A stretch of DNA of 64,000 nt from Nakamurella endophytica (lineage in GTDB: Bacteria; Actinomycetota; Actinomycetes; Mycobacteriales; Nakamurellaceae), in NCBI RefSeq assembly GCF_014646215.1, contig NZ_BMNA01000004.1, forward strand, positions 77,968 to 141,967, in the 5' to 3' direction. The first letter of the stretch is position 1; every line of letters starts with the position of its first letter. A model generated the notes under the pieces. The model worked only from the letters and a program-made list of their open reading frames with translations, was not told the origin of the DNA and did no database searches. Made by a program: the position numbers and the translations under genes. Positions 42,394-54,025 of this stretch are shown here, one piece after another.

Positions 42394-44228
42394 ATGGGCG
42401 ACGGCGACCGGGACGGGGTCGGCCCGGCGCTCGACGCCGAGCCGCCGGCCCGCCGGGACCAGTGGGTCGCCGCGGCAGCCGCGGTGCTGTCCCGCGCCGG
42501 GACGTCGGTGCCGCCGGACGCCGACCCCCGCGCGTTGCTGGAGCGCCGCACCGTGGAGGACGTCCCGGTGCCCGTGCTCGGCCTCGACGCCGACCTCTCC
42601 GGCGGGACACCGGCCCGGGCGGTCGCCTCGACGGGCCAGGACGGGGTCCGCCGCTGGGACCTGCGTGCCCGGATCGCCGCCGGCGACGCCGCGGCGGCGG
42701 CCGCGGACGTCCGCGACGAACTGGCCGGAGGGTCGACGTCGCTGTGGATCCCTGTCGGCGACCGCTGCACCGCCCCGGACGACCTCTCCCGGGTGCTGGC
42801 GGACGTCCGGCCCGACGCGGTACCCGTGGCCGTGCAGCCGGTCGGCGACACCACCGCCGCCCAGGCGGCGGACGCCCTCGTCGCGTGGGCCGACCGTTCC
42901 GGCGCGCCGCTGCACCCGGACACCAGCGTCGGCGCGGACCCGGTGGGCCGGCTGCTGACCGACGGTGCCGGCGATCCGGACGTCCGCGGCGAGCTGGCGG
43001 CGACCGCCCGGCGCGCCGCCGGCCGCGGGATCCGCACCGCGGTGGTCGACGCCACCGCGGCCCACCATCGCGGCGCCGGCGAGAGCCGGCTGCTCGGGTA
43101 CGCCGTCGCCACCGGCGTGGCGTACCTGCGGGCGCTCGTCGACGCGGGCCTCGATCCGGCGGCGGCCTTCGCCGCGCTCGAGTTCCGCCTCCCAATCACC
43201 GACGACGTCGTGGTGGGCGTCGCGACGCTCCGCGCCGTGCGCGTGCTGTGGGCGAGGGTGGCCGAGCTGAGCGAGGTCTCGAAGCCGGCGGCGCGCGCCC
43301 GGTTGCACGCGGTGACCAGCTGGCCGATGCTCGGTCGGTACGACCCGTGGGTCAACGTGCTGCGCGGCACGGCCGCCGCCTTCGCCGCCGCCGCCGGCGG
43401 TGCGGACGCCGTCACGGTGCTCCCCCACGACGCGCCCGGCGGTGCGGTCTCGGCGGCCGGCCGGCGGCTGGCCCGCACCACCCCGCTGCTGCTGGAGCGG
43501 GAGGCCGTCGTGCGGCGCACGGCCGATCCGGCCGCCGGCAGCTACGCCATCGAGGTGTTGACGGACCGGCTCGCCGAGCGGGCCTGGGCCGAGTGCGCCG
43601 AGCTCGACTCCCGCGGGGTCGCCGCGGCCGCGGCGGACGGCACCCTCCCGGCGCGCTGGGCAGCCAGCGCCGAGGAACGCCGCCGACGGGTGGCCACCCG
43701 TCGGCAACCGATCACCGGGACGACGGCGTTCCCGTCGACCGCCGACGACCCGCTGGCGCGGCCCGCCGCCGGAACCGCCGACCCTCTCTCGGGTGTCGCG
43801 CGCTGGTCCGCGGACTTCGAGGAGCTGCGCGACGTCCCGGCCACCGAGCCGGTCGCGGTGCTGGTCCTCGGCGGGACGCCCCGCGGGGCCGCCGCCGGGC
43901 CGGTCGTCGAGGCCCTGTCGACCGTCGGCGTCCCCTCGGCCACCGCGACCGTGACGACCACACCGGACGACGCCGTCCGGTCCTGGCGCACCCTGGGCGC
44001 GCCGGCCGTCGTGTGCCTGGTGCCCGGTGCGGCGGAGCCGCCGGAGTGGGCGGCGGACCTGCCCGGCCTGCTCCGCTCGCACGGTGCGCGCCTGGTGCTG
44101 GCGGCTCCGCCGCGCGGCACCGCGACAGCGGTGCGGTGGAGCGGACCGGTCGACGGCGACCTCGACGCCACCACCGACCTGCCGGACCTGGGACGCCGGG
44201 TGCGGGCGGCTGCCGCAGGGGGATCGCC

Positions 44229-44232
<4 letters not shown>
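42394..44232 (+). CDS. mutA: Methylmalonyl-CoA mutase small (beta) subunit MutA (612 aa)
   Basis: It is the non-catalytic partner of MutB in the heterodimeric mutase. It shows the mutase fold: [75 protein letters not shown], and AEECAEL-like helices. The C-terminal cobalamin-like domain lacks the DxHxxG motif, as expected for the small subunit. ATG 42394 is likely leaderless. It overlaps mutB by 4 nt (GTGA). Confidence 0.94.
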
Positions 44233-46399
<2,167 letters not shown>

Positions 46400-46403
<4 letters not shown>

Positions 46404-47464
46404 CCGCGGATCCCGCCGCGGCTCCGCCCAGGCGTCGACCGCCGGATCCTGTCCAGCTGGCCGCGGCCGTGCGGCAGGGCTCGCGGTCGCACCTGGCCAG
46501 GGCCATCACCCTCGTCGAGTCGACCCGGGCGGACGACCGGGCGCTGGCCCGCCGGCTGCTGGCCGCGCTGGGTCCGGACCGCGGGACCTCCGTGCGCGTC
46601 GGCATCTCCGGCACGCCGGGCGTCGGCAAGTCGACGTTCGTGCAGACGCTGGGCCTGCGGCTGACCGGGCGTGGCCACCGGGTGGGCGTGCTCGCGGTCG
46701 ACCCGTCGAGTCCGCGCACGGGCGGGTCGGTGCTCGGCGACAAGACCCGCATGCCGCTGCTGGCGGCGGAGCCGTCGGCGTTCATCCGGCCCTCCCCGAC
46801 CGCCGGCACGCTCGGCGGCGTCACCCGGGCGACGGCGTCGGCCATCCGGCTGGTCGAGGCCGCCGGCCACGACGTGGTGCTGGTGGAGACCGTCGGGGTC
46901 GGCCAGTCCGAGACCGCCGTCTCCGGGATGGTCGACACCTTCCTGCTGCTCGCGCTGGCCCGTTCCGGCGACCGGCTGCAGGGCATCAAGAAGGGCGTGC
47001 TGGAGATCGCCGACGTGCTGGCCGTCAACAAGGCCGACGGCGACCACGTGGCCGAGTCCAGGGCTGCCGCAGCCGATCTCGCCGCCGCGCTGCGGCTGGT
47101 GCAGGGCGGGTCGGGAGCCGTGCCGCCGGTGCTCACCTGCTCCGCCCTGACCGGGGACGGGATCGACGAGGTGTGGGCGGCCGTGCGGGCGCACCGGGAC
47201 CGGCTCGGCGCCGACGGGCTGCGCCGGCGGCGCGCGGACCAGCAGGTGGCGCTGACCTGGTCGCTGGTGCGCGACGAGCTCGAGCACCGGTTGCGCCGGG
47301 ACCCGGCTGTGCGCTCGGTCCGGGAGGACGTCGAGACCGCCGTCCGTGACGGCGCTCTGGACGCCGCCGCCGCGGCCGACCGCCTGCTGGCGGCGTTCTC
47401 GTCCCGGCCGGCGGACCCGGCCGGCGCGGTGACCGCGCCGGACCAGGGCACCCCGGCGGGCTGA
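46400..47464 (+). CDS. meaB: Mutase-associated G-protein chaperone MeaB (354 aa)
   Basis: This GTPase guards the mutase, gating cobalamin loading and protecting it from inactivation. Walker A is GTPGVGKS (71-78), followed by [31 protein letters not shown] with the switch Asp/Glu region, and the base-reading NKAD. A C-terminal dimer helix region follows. GTG 46400 overlaps mutB by 4 nt, completing a coupled mutA-mutB-meaB operon. It is the ArgK/MeaB type and not an arginine kinase. Confidence 0.96.
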
Positions 47465-47471
47465 CCCGCCC

Positions 47472-47488
47472 GCCGGTCGGCGACCGGC
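47472..47488. terminator. Palindromic hairpin after meaB
   Basis: GCCGGTCG-G-CGACCGGC is a perfect inverted repeat 8 nt past the meaB stop codon, between convergent genes. It probably helps end both transcripts. No T-tract follows. Confidence 0.5.
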
Positions 47489-47570
47489 AGCGACGCGGGG
47501 ACCGACCCGGCATCGACACGGGGACCGGCTTCGGCACCGACCCGGCCGGCGCGGCTCGACTCCCCGGCGA

Positions 47571-48596
47571 TCAGCCGCCACCGGCCCCGGCGGATTCCTC
47601 CTCGCGTTCCCACCGGGCGAGCAGCTCCGCCTCCCGCTGCGGGTCCAGGCCCGGCGTGCCGGGCGCCGGCCGCCAGCCCCCCGGCACGGCCCGCTGCCAG
47701 GCCCAGGTGTCGGACAGGGTGTCCCGCAGCGGCCGCAGGCGCAGACCGGCGGCCCGGGCCCGGGAGTTGTCGTGCGCGAACAGGCTCGGCGCCTCCGCGC
47801 GCGGTACCCACAGCGGCAGCTCGGTCCACGGCTGCACGCCCGCGCCGGCCGGCCGGTCGCCGACCCAGCGGAAGACGGCGGTGGACCCGGTCACCGCGCG
47901 GCAGCCGTCCAGCAGGTCCGCGCGCCGTACCGGGTCACCGGTCACCTCGAACGTGCCGGACGGCCGGTCCAGCGCGAACCCGGCCAGGTCGCGGCTGTCC
48001 ACCAGCACCACCGGGTCGTCCGGGGCGCCCGGCGCCAGCACGGTGCCGCCACGGGCCACGCGGTCCAGCCACCACGGCAGCCGGCCGGTGCTGCTGTCGT
48101 CCGGCCCGACGATGCAACCGGCCCGCAGGAGCGCGCAACGGGACCCGAAGCGCTCCCGGACCGCCTCCTCGCAGCCGGACTTGAGCCAGCCGTACCGGTC
48201 CTGCGGCGGCAGCTCCTCGGCGTCCTCGCGGGTGGCCCGGCCGGGCGCACGGTGCTGCGGCACCCGGTGGTAGTCCGCCGCGGCGGGCCACCCGGCGTAG
48301 ACGTTGACGGTCGACACGAACGCGTAGTGGCCGGCCGCGCCGGCCAGCACGTCGGCGGACAGCGCCACCTCGGCCGGCACGTAGCCGCAGGTGTCCACCA
48401 CCACGTCCCAGCTGCGACGACCCAGCACCGCCAGGTCCGCGGGCGTGGTGCGGTCGCCCACCACGTGCTCGACGCCGGCGGGCGGCGGCGCCGACCGGCC
48501 GCGGTTGAAGACCGTCACCCGGTGACCGAGCTCGCGGGCGACGGACACCACCGCCGGCCCCAGGAACACTCCCCCGCCTATGACCAGGACGTCCAT
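47571..48596 (-). CDS. NAD-dependent epimerase/dehydratase family protein (341 aa)
   Basis: The N-terminal Rossmann motif LVIGGGVFLGPAVVSVARELGH binds NAD(P). DVVVDTCGY, FVSTVNVYAG and YGWLKSGCEEAV (the Y-x3-K pair) make it an extended short-chain dehydrogenase. It resembles the actinobacterial isoflavone-reductase-like or mRNA-binding-like epimerase group, whose substrates are largely unknown. ATG 48596 is preceded by a perfect palindrome at 48598-48610 that sits where the ribosome site would be. It converges with meaB. Confidence 0.85.
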   Translation of the reverse strand: MDVLVIGGGVFLGPAVVSVARELGHRVTVFNRGRSAPPPAGVEHVVGDRTTPADLAVLGRRSWDVVVDTCGYVPAEVALSADVLAGAAGHYAFVSTVNVYAGWPAAADYHRVPQHRAPGRATREDAEELPPQDRYGWLKSGCEEAVRERFGSRCALLRAGCIVGPDDSSTGRLPWWLDRVARGGTVLAPGAPDDPVVLVDSRDLAGFALDRPSGTFEVTGDPVRRADLLDGCRAVTGSTAVFRWVGDRPAGAGVQPWTELPLWVPRAEAPSLFAHDNSRARAAGLRLRPLRDTLSDTWAWQRAVPGGWRPAPGTPGLDPQREAELLARWEREEESAGAGGG

Positions 48597-48597
48597 C

Positions 48598-48610
48598 GGT
48601 GCAGTGCACC
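48598..48610. promoter_or_regulatory. 13-nt palindrome directly before the epimerase start codon
   Basis: GGTGCA-G-TGCACC lies 1 nt before the ATG at 48596, between it and a GAGGTGG site. It could be an operator or an mRNA hairpin that masks the start. Confidence 0.3.
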
Positions 48611-48660
48611 ACCTCGGGGGGGCCGTCGCCGCCCGGTTCGCCGTCAGCGGACGGCCGGCG

Positions 48661-50907
48661 TCACCGCCGCCCGACGAGCTGCGCGCCGTCGCGCTGCAGC
48701 GCCATGCAGAACGTGTGCGTCGGGCACGACACGAACGCCGGGGAACCGGGCAGGGTCTGCGGGAAGGCGGGGTCGGTCCAGGTCGTCCCGTCCCACGTGG
48801 CGACGCCGTCCTCGGCGCCGACCATGACGCAGAACGTCGCGTCCGCGCAGGAGATCGACTGCATCGCGCCGCCCCAGGTCACGTCGGTGTCGGTCAGGGT
48901 GCCGTGGTCGTAGACGACCGACTCCGACCCGCTGATGCCCGCCAGCGAGGCGCAGAAGTCGGCCACCGGGCAGCTCACGTCCGTGCCGTAGGTCAGCGTG
49001 ACCAGCTCGGAGGACCGCCAGGACGCCCCGTCCCACAGCCAGCTGCCGTTGCGGCTGCCCACCGCCGCGCACAGCGTGGGCGTCGCGCAGGACAGCGACG
49101 CGACGTACGACTGGTACTCGCCGAGGTCGGTGACGATCGCCGACCGTCCTGACCAGGACGCGCCGTTCCAGATCCACGAGCTGCCCTGCTCGCCCTCGGC
49201 CACCATGCAGAACGACGTGCTCGCGCAGGACACCGAGACCAGGGTCAGGCCGGTGGGGGCGGGCAGCGATCGCCAGCGGGCGCCGTCGAACCGGACGACC
49301 GCGTGCGGACCGATGGCCAGGCAGTCGGTGGCCGTCGCGCAGGACAGGTCGCCGAGCTGCAACGGCACCGCTCCGGTGGTGACGGGGTGCCAGGCGGTCC
49401 CGTCGAAGGTGGCCGAGTGGCCGGACCCGTCGGCGGCCAGGCAGAAGGCGGCCGACGTGCAGTCCAGGGCCGAGACGCCGGTCAGGCCGGACGCGGTCGG
49501 CGCGGCCGCCGACCAGGTCACCGGGGGCTCGACGGCCGCGCCGCGGACGTAGCCCAGCACGTCCAGCACGACCTGCACCGGCCGGTCCGTCGGGTCCAGC
49601 ACGTCGACGATGCCCTGCGCGGTCAGCGGGACCAGCGCCAGCCCGGTGCGGTTGCCGCCCGCCGGGAAGCTCACCGCGGTGCCGCCGGTGCCGTCACCCC
49701 CGTGGGCCTGGACCCGTACGGTGCCGGCCGCGGTGGGCGCGGCGACGGTCACGGCCAGCAGCACGGCGGCGACGCCGGACGCCGGGACGCCGCCGGTGCC
49801 GGTCACCTTGACGCCGACGAACGAGTGCGCGGGCAGCGGACCGGGATCGAGCGGCCAGCCGGCGCCGCTGCGCGAGTCGGCGATGCGCGCCGAGGGCAGG
49901 GCCACCAGCCCGCCGACCGCGGCGGTGCCGGCGCGGACGTAGCCCACGACGTCGACGAGCAGGCCGACCGCCGCGGCGGACCGGTTGATCAGCTGCACCG
50001 CACCGGCGGACGACAGCGGCACCACGACCGGCCCGGTGACCGGGCCGCCGGCCGACCAGTTCAGCACGGACGACGCGGGGACCGAGCCGCCCGCGGTGAC
50101 CGTGCCGCCGGGGAAGGCGGCCAGGTAGCCCGCGGTCGACGGGTTGACCACGGTGACGGACAGGACCACGGCGGCGGCCCCGGTCGCCGGGACACCGGCG
50201 TGCCCGGCGATCGTCGGCTGCGCCCACCGGCCCGCGGCCAGCGGTCCGGCCAGCCCCAGCCGCTGCGTCGAGTCGACAATCCGCTTGGGCGTGACGGGCA
50301 CGTAGCCGCCGGCGGCGGTCGAGGCGGCCGTCCACCCGGCCGTGTCCGCCTGCAGCTGCAGCGCGGCACCGGACTGGTTGGCCAGGGTGACGGTGCCGTC
50401 GGCGCCGACCGGGACGACGGCCAGCGTGGTGACCGCCCGGCCCGCGGTGAACCGGACCGTGGGCACCGTCGGCCGCGGCTGGCCGGTCGCCCACGCGGTC
50501 ACGGTGCCGGACGCCGAGGGCGACGGTGCGGTCACGGTCAGCACGACGGCCGCGACGCCGGAGCTCGGGATGCCGGCGACGCCGAGCACCCGGAGCCGCA
50601 CCGTGCCGTTGGCCGCGATCGGTCCGGACGCGCCGACGCGGGCGGCCGTGTCCAGCACCCGCTGCGCCGCCACGGCCGTCCACGGGTCGGCGGACGCCAG
50701 GGCCGCGGCCCGGGGCGCTGGTGCGCTCGCCGCGGGTGCCGGCACGGCCGCCGTGGCTGCGTGGGTCCGGACCGCTGTGGCGGCGGCGGCCGCCACCGGT
50801 ACGGCCGCCGCCGCCGGTGCGGCGGTCGGGCCGGCGAGCACCAGCAGGGCGGTCAGCGCGGCGATCGGGACGGACAGCGCCGTGCGGCGGTGACCTCGGT
50901 GTGTCAT
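48661..50907 (-). CDS. Secreted modular surface protein with three beta domains and seven Cys-pair repeats (748 aa)
   Basis: ATG 50907 follows GAGGA and opens a Sec signal peptide (RRTALSVPIAALTALLVLAG, about 1-35). Three related domains of about 120 residues follow (starting near 86, 211 and 342), each with RVLDT/RIVDS/RIADS, GVAAVVLTVT-like and GVLDVVGY-like strands, a module common in actinobacterial wall proteins. Residues about 480-740 hold seven repeats of about 40 residues with a C-x6-C pair, e.g. SCASTSFCMV, SCATPTLCAA, SCPVADFCAS and SCADATFCVM, each followed by WDG or WNGASW. Seven such units suit a disulfide-clipped seven-bladed propeller (inference). No membrane anchor or sortase motif is seen. 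Confidence 0.82.
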   Translation of the reverse strand: MTHRGHRRTALSVPIAALTALLVLAGPTAAPAAAAVPVAAAAATAVRTHAATAAVPAPAASAPAPRAAALASADPWTAVAAQRVLDTAARVGASGPIAANGTVRLRVLGVAGIPSSGVAAVVLTVTAPSPSASGTVTAWATGQPRPTVPTVRFTAGRAVTTLAVVPVGADGTVTLANQSGAALQLQADTAGWTAASTAAGGYVPVTPKRIVDSTQRLGLAGPLAAGRWAQPTIAGHAGVPATGAAAVVLSVTVVNPSTAGYLAAFPGGTVTAGGSVPASSVLNWSAGGPVTGPVVVPLSSAGAVQLINRSAAAVGLLVDVVGYVRAGTAAVGGLVALPSARIADSRSGAGWPLDPGPLPAHSFVGVKVTGTGGVPASGVAAVLLAVTVAAPTAAGTVRVQAHGGDGTGGTAVSFPAGGNRTGLALVPLTAQGIVDVLDPTDRPVQVVLDVLGYVRGAAVEPPVTWSAAAPTASGLTGVSALDCTSAAFCLAADGSGHSATFDGTAWHPVTTGAVPLQLGDLSCATATDCLAIGPHAVVRFDGARWRSLPAPTGLTLVSVSCASTSFCMVAEGEQGSSWIWNGASWSGRSAIVTDLGEYQSYVASLSCATPTLCAAVGSRNGSWLWDGASWRSSELVTLTYGTDVSCPVADFCASLAGISGSESVVYDHGTLTDTDVTWGGAMQSISCADATFCVMVGAEDGVATWDGTTWTDPAFPQTLPGSPAFVSCPTHTFCMALQRDGAQLVGRR

Positions 50908-51098
50908 CTGGGGTCCTCGTCCGGGTCCTCGGCGGTTCATTCGACGGAGCGCACTGATCCAAACACGGACAGCACACAGTCGGGAAGGTGGACGAGACGA
51001 CGGAAGAGTGACTGCCGAATGGCTGACGAGCGACGCGCCGGGGTGGTGCCGGAGCCGCACCGAGGGCTAGCGCCGCATCGCGCGGCCCGGCCGGGTGT

Positions 51099-51113
51099 GC
51101 GGGCTCAGCCCGC
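51099..51113 (-). terminator. Small hairpin overlapping the amidohydrolase stop codon
   Basis: GCGGGC-TCA-GCCCGC surrounds the stop codon at 51105. It may act in transcription ending of the hyuA-hyuB-amidohydrolase operon. Between it and 50907 there is only the surface-protein promoter region. Confidence 0.3.
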
Positions 51114-52304
51114 GACCACCCGGCCCGCGTGCACGACGGTGCGCCGGTCCGGCCCGGCCCAGAGCACCGCGGGGTCCTCCACCGGGTTGGCGTCCAGTAC
51201 CAGCAGGTCCGCCGGCGCCCCCTCGCGGACGACGCCCAGGTCCGGCCGGCCGATCAGGGCGGCGTTGACCGTCGTCGCCGCCTGCAGGGTCGCCAGCGGG
51301 CCCTCCACCTCGACCTGCAGCCGCAGACCCTCGAGCTGCTCGGACTCCAGCTCGCCCATCAGGTCGGTGCCGAAACCGATGCGGACGCCGGCGGCGCGCG
51401 CCAGCTCGACGGCGTGCCGTCCGGACTCGAGCACCTCCCGGTTCTTGGCCCGGGACACCGCGGCCATGCCGATCTCCTCGCCGCGGCGGTCCATGGCGTC
51501 GTAGGTCGCCAGGGTCGGCACCAGGAAGGCGCCGTGCTCGGCCATCAGCGCGGCGGTCGCGGCGTCCAGCAGGTTGCCGTGCTCGATGCTGCGGACGCCG
51601 TTCTCCACCGAGTGCCGGATGGCCTCCGGCGAGTAGGCGTGCGCGGCGACGTAGCTGCCGCGGCGGGCCGCCTCGCCGGTCACCGCGCTGACCTCCTCCG
51701 GCGAGTACTGCGGGATCCGGATCGGGTCCGTCAGCGACACCACCCCACCGGACGTCATGATCTTGATGGCGTGCGCCCCGCGGCGGAACCGGTCCCGCAC
51801 CGCCACCCGCAGCGCGTCGACCCCGTCCACCACCTCGGTCGCGTGGTGGTGGCAGCACTGCAGGTCGCCGTCGCCGGGACGGGGGTCGCCGTGGCCGCCG
51901 GTCTGGCTGAGCGCCGGGCCGGTCCACAGGTAGCGCGGTGCGGCGATCACCCCGCGGTCGATGGCCGCCGCCAACCCCGCGTCACCGCCCGCCGGGTCGC
52001 GGACCGTGGTGAACCCGCGCCGCAGCGCCGCCTCGAGCCGCCGGGCGCCGCGCAGGGCGACGTAGCTGAGCGGCCACGTCTCCAGGCGCACCATGTCCAG
52101 CTCCACGCCGTAGGCGTGGAAGTGGGCGTCGATCAACCCGGGGACGACCACGCCACCGCGACCGGAGACCACCGTCGCCGAACCGCCGCCGGCCGAGCCG
52201 CCGATGCCGGCCACCACGCCGTCCACGACGTGCACCGGGCCGTCGGTGACCGCGCCGGTCGCCACGTCGAGCACGCCGACGTCGACGACGCTGAGCGCGG
52301 TCAT
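51105..52304 (-). CDS. Metal-dependent amidohydrolase, imidazolonepropionase/prolidase-like (399 aa)
   Basis: GGVVVPGLIDAHFHAYGV provides the HxH metal motif. IKIMTSGGVVS with its conserved Lys, AAHAYSPEAIRHSVENGVRSIEHGN with metal His residues, and GFGTDLMGE with the catalytic Asp complete the amidohydrolase barrel. ATG 52304 overlaps the hyuB stop by 4 nt (ATGA), so it is the last gene of a hyuA-hyuB-amidohydrolase operon. It may open a cyclic amide or cleave the carbamoyl or acyl product of the HyuAB step (inference). Confidence 0.88.
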   Translation of the reverse strand: MTALSVVDVGVLDVATGAVTDGPVHVVDGVVAGIGGSAGGGSATVVSGRGGVVVPGLIDAHFHAYGVELDMVRLETWPLSYVALRGARRLEAALRRGFTTVRDPAGGDAGLAAAIDRGVIAAPRYLWTGPALSQTGGHGDPRPGDGDLQCCHHHATEVVDGVDALRVAVRDRFRRGAHAIKIMTSGGVVSLTDPIRIPQYSPEEVSAVTGEAARRGSYVAAHAYSPEAIRHSVENGVRSIEHGNLLDAATAALMAEHGAFLVPTLATYDAMDRRGEEIGMAAVSRAKNREVLESGRHAVELARAAGVRIGFGTDLMGELESEQLEGLRLQVEVEGPLATLQAATTVNAALIGRPDLGVVREGAPADLLVLDANPVEDPAVLWAGPDRRTVVHAGRVVAG

Positions 52305-54025
52305 CGGGCGGCCGCCAGCCCGCCGCGGGCGGCGGAGGTGGCGGCGTCGTCGACGGCGAAGGTGACCGGGTCGACGACGACGCCGTAGTCCCGGCGCGCC
52401 GCCTCGGCGCTGACGAAGCCGTTGCGCACGTCCGCGGCCACCCGCTCGGGCTCCCGGTCCAGCGGGTCCCCGAAACCGCCGCCCCCGCCGGTGTTGTTCA
52501 CCAGCACCTCGCCGGTGTCCAGGATGTTGTAGCTGCCGCCCTGGACGACCTCCCGCGGCGTGCCCGGGTTGAGGACGACATGGTTGTTCTCGCCCTCCTG
52601 GCCGCCGGCGATGGACCACGGCCGGGTCTTGGTCTTGTACACCAGGCAGATCCCGGTCGACGGTGCCGTGAACCGGTACGCCCGGCCGACTCCCACGCCG
52701 CCCCGGTACCGGCCGGCGCCGCCGCTGTCCGGGCGGTAGCCGTAGGACTCGATGAACATCGGCGACTTGGTCTCCAGCACCTCGACCGGGTTGTTCCGGC
52801 AGCCGGGCTCGGACAGGTGCATGATCCCGTCCGCGCCGTCGCCGCCGGCGTGCCCGCCGAAACCGACCGCCTCGTTGGTGGCCTCGAGCCACGCCTCGCC
52901 GGTGCGCGGGTTGACCCCCAGGCCCATCATCGAGCAGACGTCGCCGCCGGAGCACGCCGGCACCAGGTCGGGCATGCCCTGGGCGAGGGCCTTGAGCACC
53001 ACCTCGCCGCCGAGCAGGCCCGTCCACAGCGTGAACGTGGGCATCGGCGGGACCGCGTGCACCACCGACCCGGGCTCGGTGACCACCCGCAGCGGGCGGA
53101 AGTTGCCGGCCACCACCGGGCTGTCGGGCGTCGTCATCGCCTTGAAGATCAGGCTGCAGAAGGCCTCGGTCTGGCCGACCGGCAGGTTGATCGGGCCGCG
53201 CACGTCCCGGTCGGTACCGGTCCAGTCGATGACCATCTCGTCGTCGGTCACCGTCACCTGCACCCGCAGGGCGATCAGCCGGTCCAGGTCCACGCCGTCC
53301 GAGTCGACGAAGTCGATCGCGCTCCAGGTGCCCTTGGGGAGCTTGGCCAGGGCCAGCCGGGCCAGCCGCTCGCCGTGGTCGTTGATCGTGGTCATCGCCG
53401 TCGTGAGGGTCTCGGTGCCGTACCGCTGCGCGATCTGCTGCGTGCGCCGGACACCGGACACGCACGCCGAGACCTGCGCCTGCAGGTCGCCGATCGTGCG
53501 CTCCGGCAGCCGGCTGTTGAACCGCACCACGTTCCAGATGTCGTCGTTGGCGACACCGCGCTCGTACAGCCGGACACCCGGGAAGAACAGCCCCTCCTGG
53601 GACATGTCGGTGGAGTCCAGGACGTACCCCGGGTCCTTCTGCTTGAGGTCCAGGACGTGGATGCGGCACGAGGCGAAACCGATCAGCTCGCCGTCGACGT
53701 GGATCGGCGCGAACACCAGCGGGTCCAGGGTGTGGGCCGACGACCAGTACGGGTAGTTCAGCAGGAACACGTCGCCGGGCTGCATGGCGTCCCGGCCGAG
53801 GAACTCGACGGCACGCTTGATGCCGTGGTCGTTCCCGCGGGTGAACACCGCGATACCCGGTGCGTCGGCCACGACGTCGCCGTGCACGTCGTGCAGACCG
53901 ATGCCGTAGTCGTGGATCTCGTAGACCACCGTGTTGTACGCGGTGCGGCACAGGTTCCTGGCCATCTCCTCGGCGGCGGCGAGCAGGCCGTGCCGGATGA
54001 CCTCGGTGGTGATGGCGTCGTTCAT
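52301..54025 (-). CDS. hyuB: Hydantoinase B/oxoprolinase B subunit HyuB (574 aa)
   Basis: It is the partner of HyuA in ATP-dependent opening of hydantoins, oxoproline or related lactams. Typical motifs: [84 protein letters not shown], and [19 protein letters not shown] near the end, with [17 protein letters not shown] as the closing signature. The length is normal. It overlaps hyuA and the amidohydrolase gene by 4 nt each. Confidence 0.92.
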   Translation of the reverse strand: MNDAITTEVIRHGLLAAAEEMARNLCRTAYNTVVYEIHDYGIGLHDVHGDVVADAPGIAVFTRGNDHGIKRAVEFLGRDAMQPGDVFLLNYPYWSSAHTLDPLVFAPIHVDGELIGFASCRIHVLDLKQKDPGYVLDSTDMSQEGLFFPGVRLYERGVANDDIWNVVRFNSRLPERTIGDLQAQVSACVSGVRRTQQIAQRYGTETLTTAMTTINDHGERLARLALAKLPKGTWSAIDFVDSDGVDLDRLIALRVQVTVTDDEMVIDWTGTDRDVRGPINLPVGQTEAFCSLIFKAMTTPDSPVVAGNFRPLRVVTEPGSVVHAVPPMPTFTLWTGLLGGEVVLKALAQGMPDLVPACSGGDVCSMMGLGVNPRTGEAWLEATNEAVGFGGHAGGDGADGIMHLSEPGCRNNPVEVLETKSPMFIESYGYRPDSGGAGRYRGGVGVGRAYRFTAPSTGICLVYKTKTRPWSIAGGQEGENNHVVLNPGTPREVVQGGSYNILDTGEVLVNNTGGGGGFGDPLDREPERVAADVRNGFVSAEAARRDYGVVVDPVTFAVDDAATSAARGGLAAAR

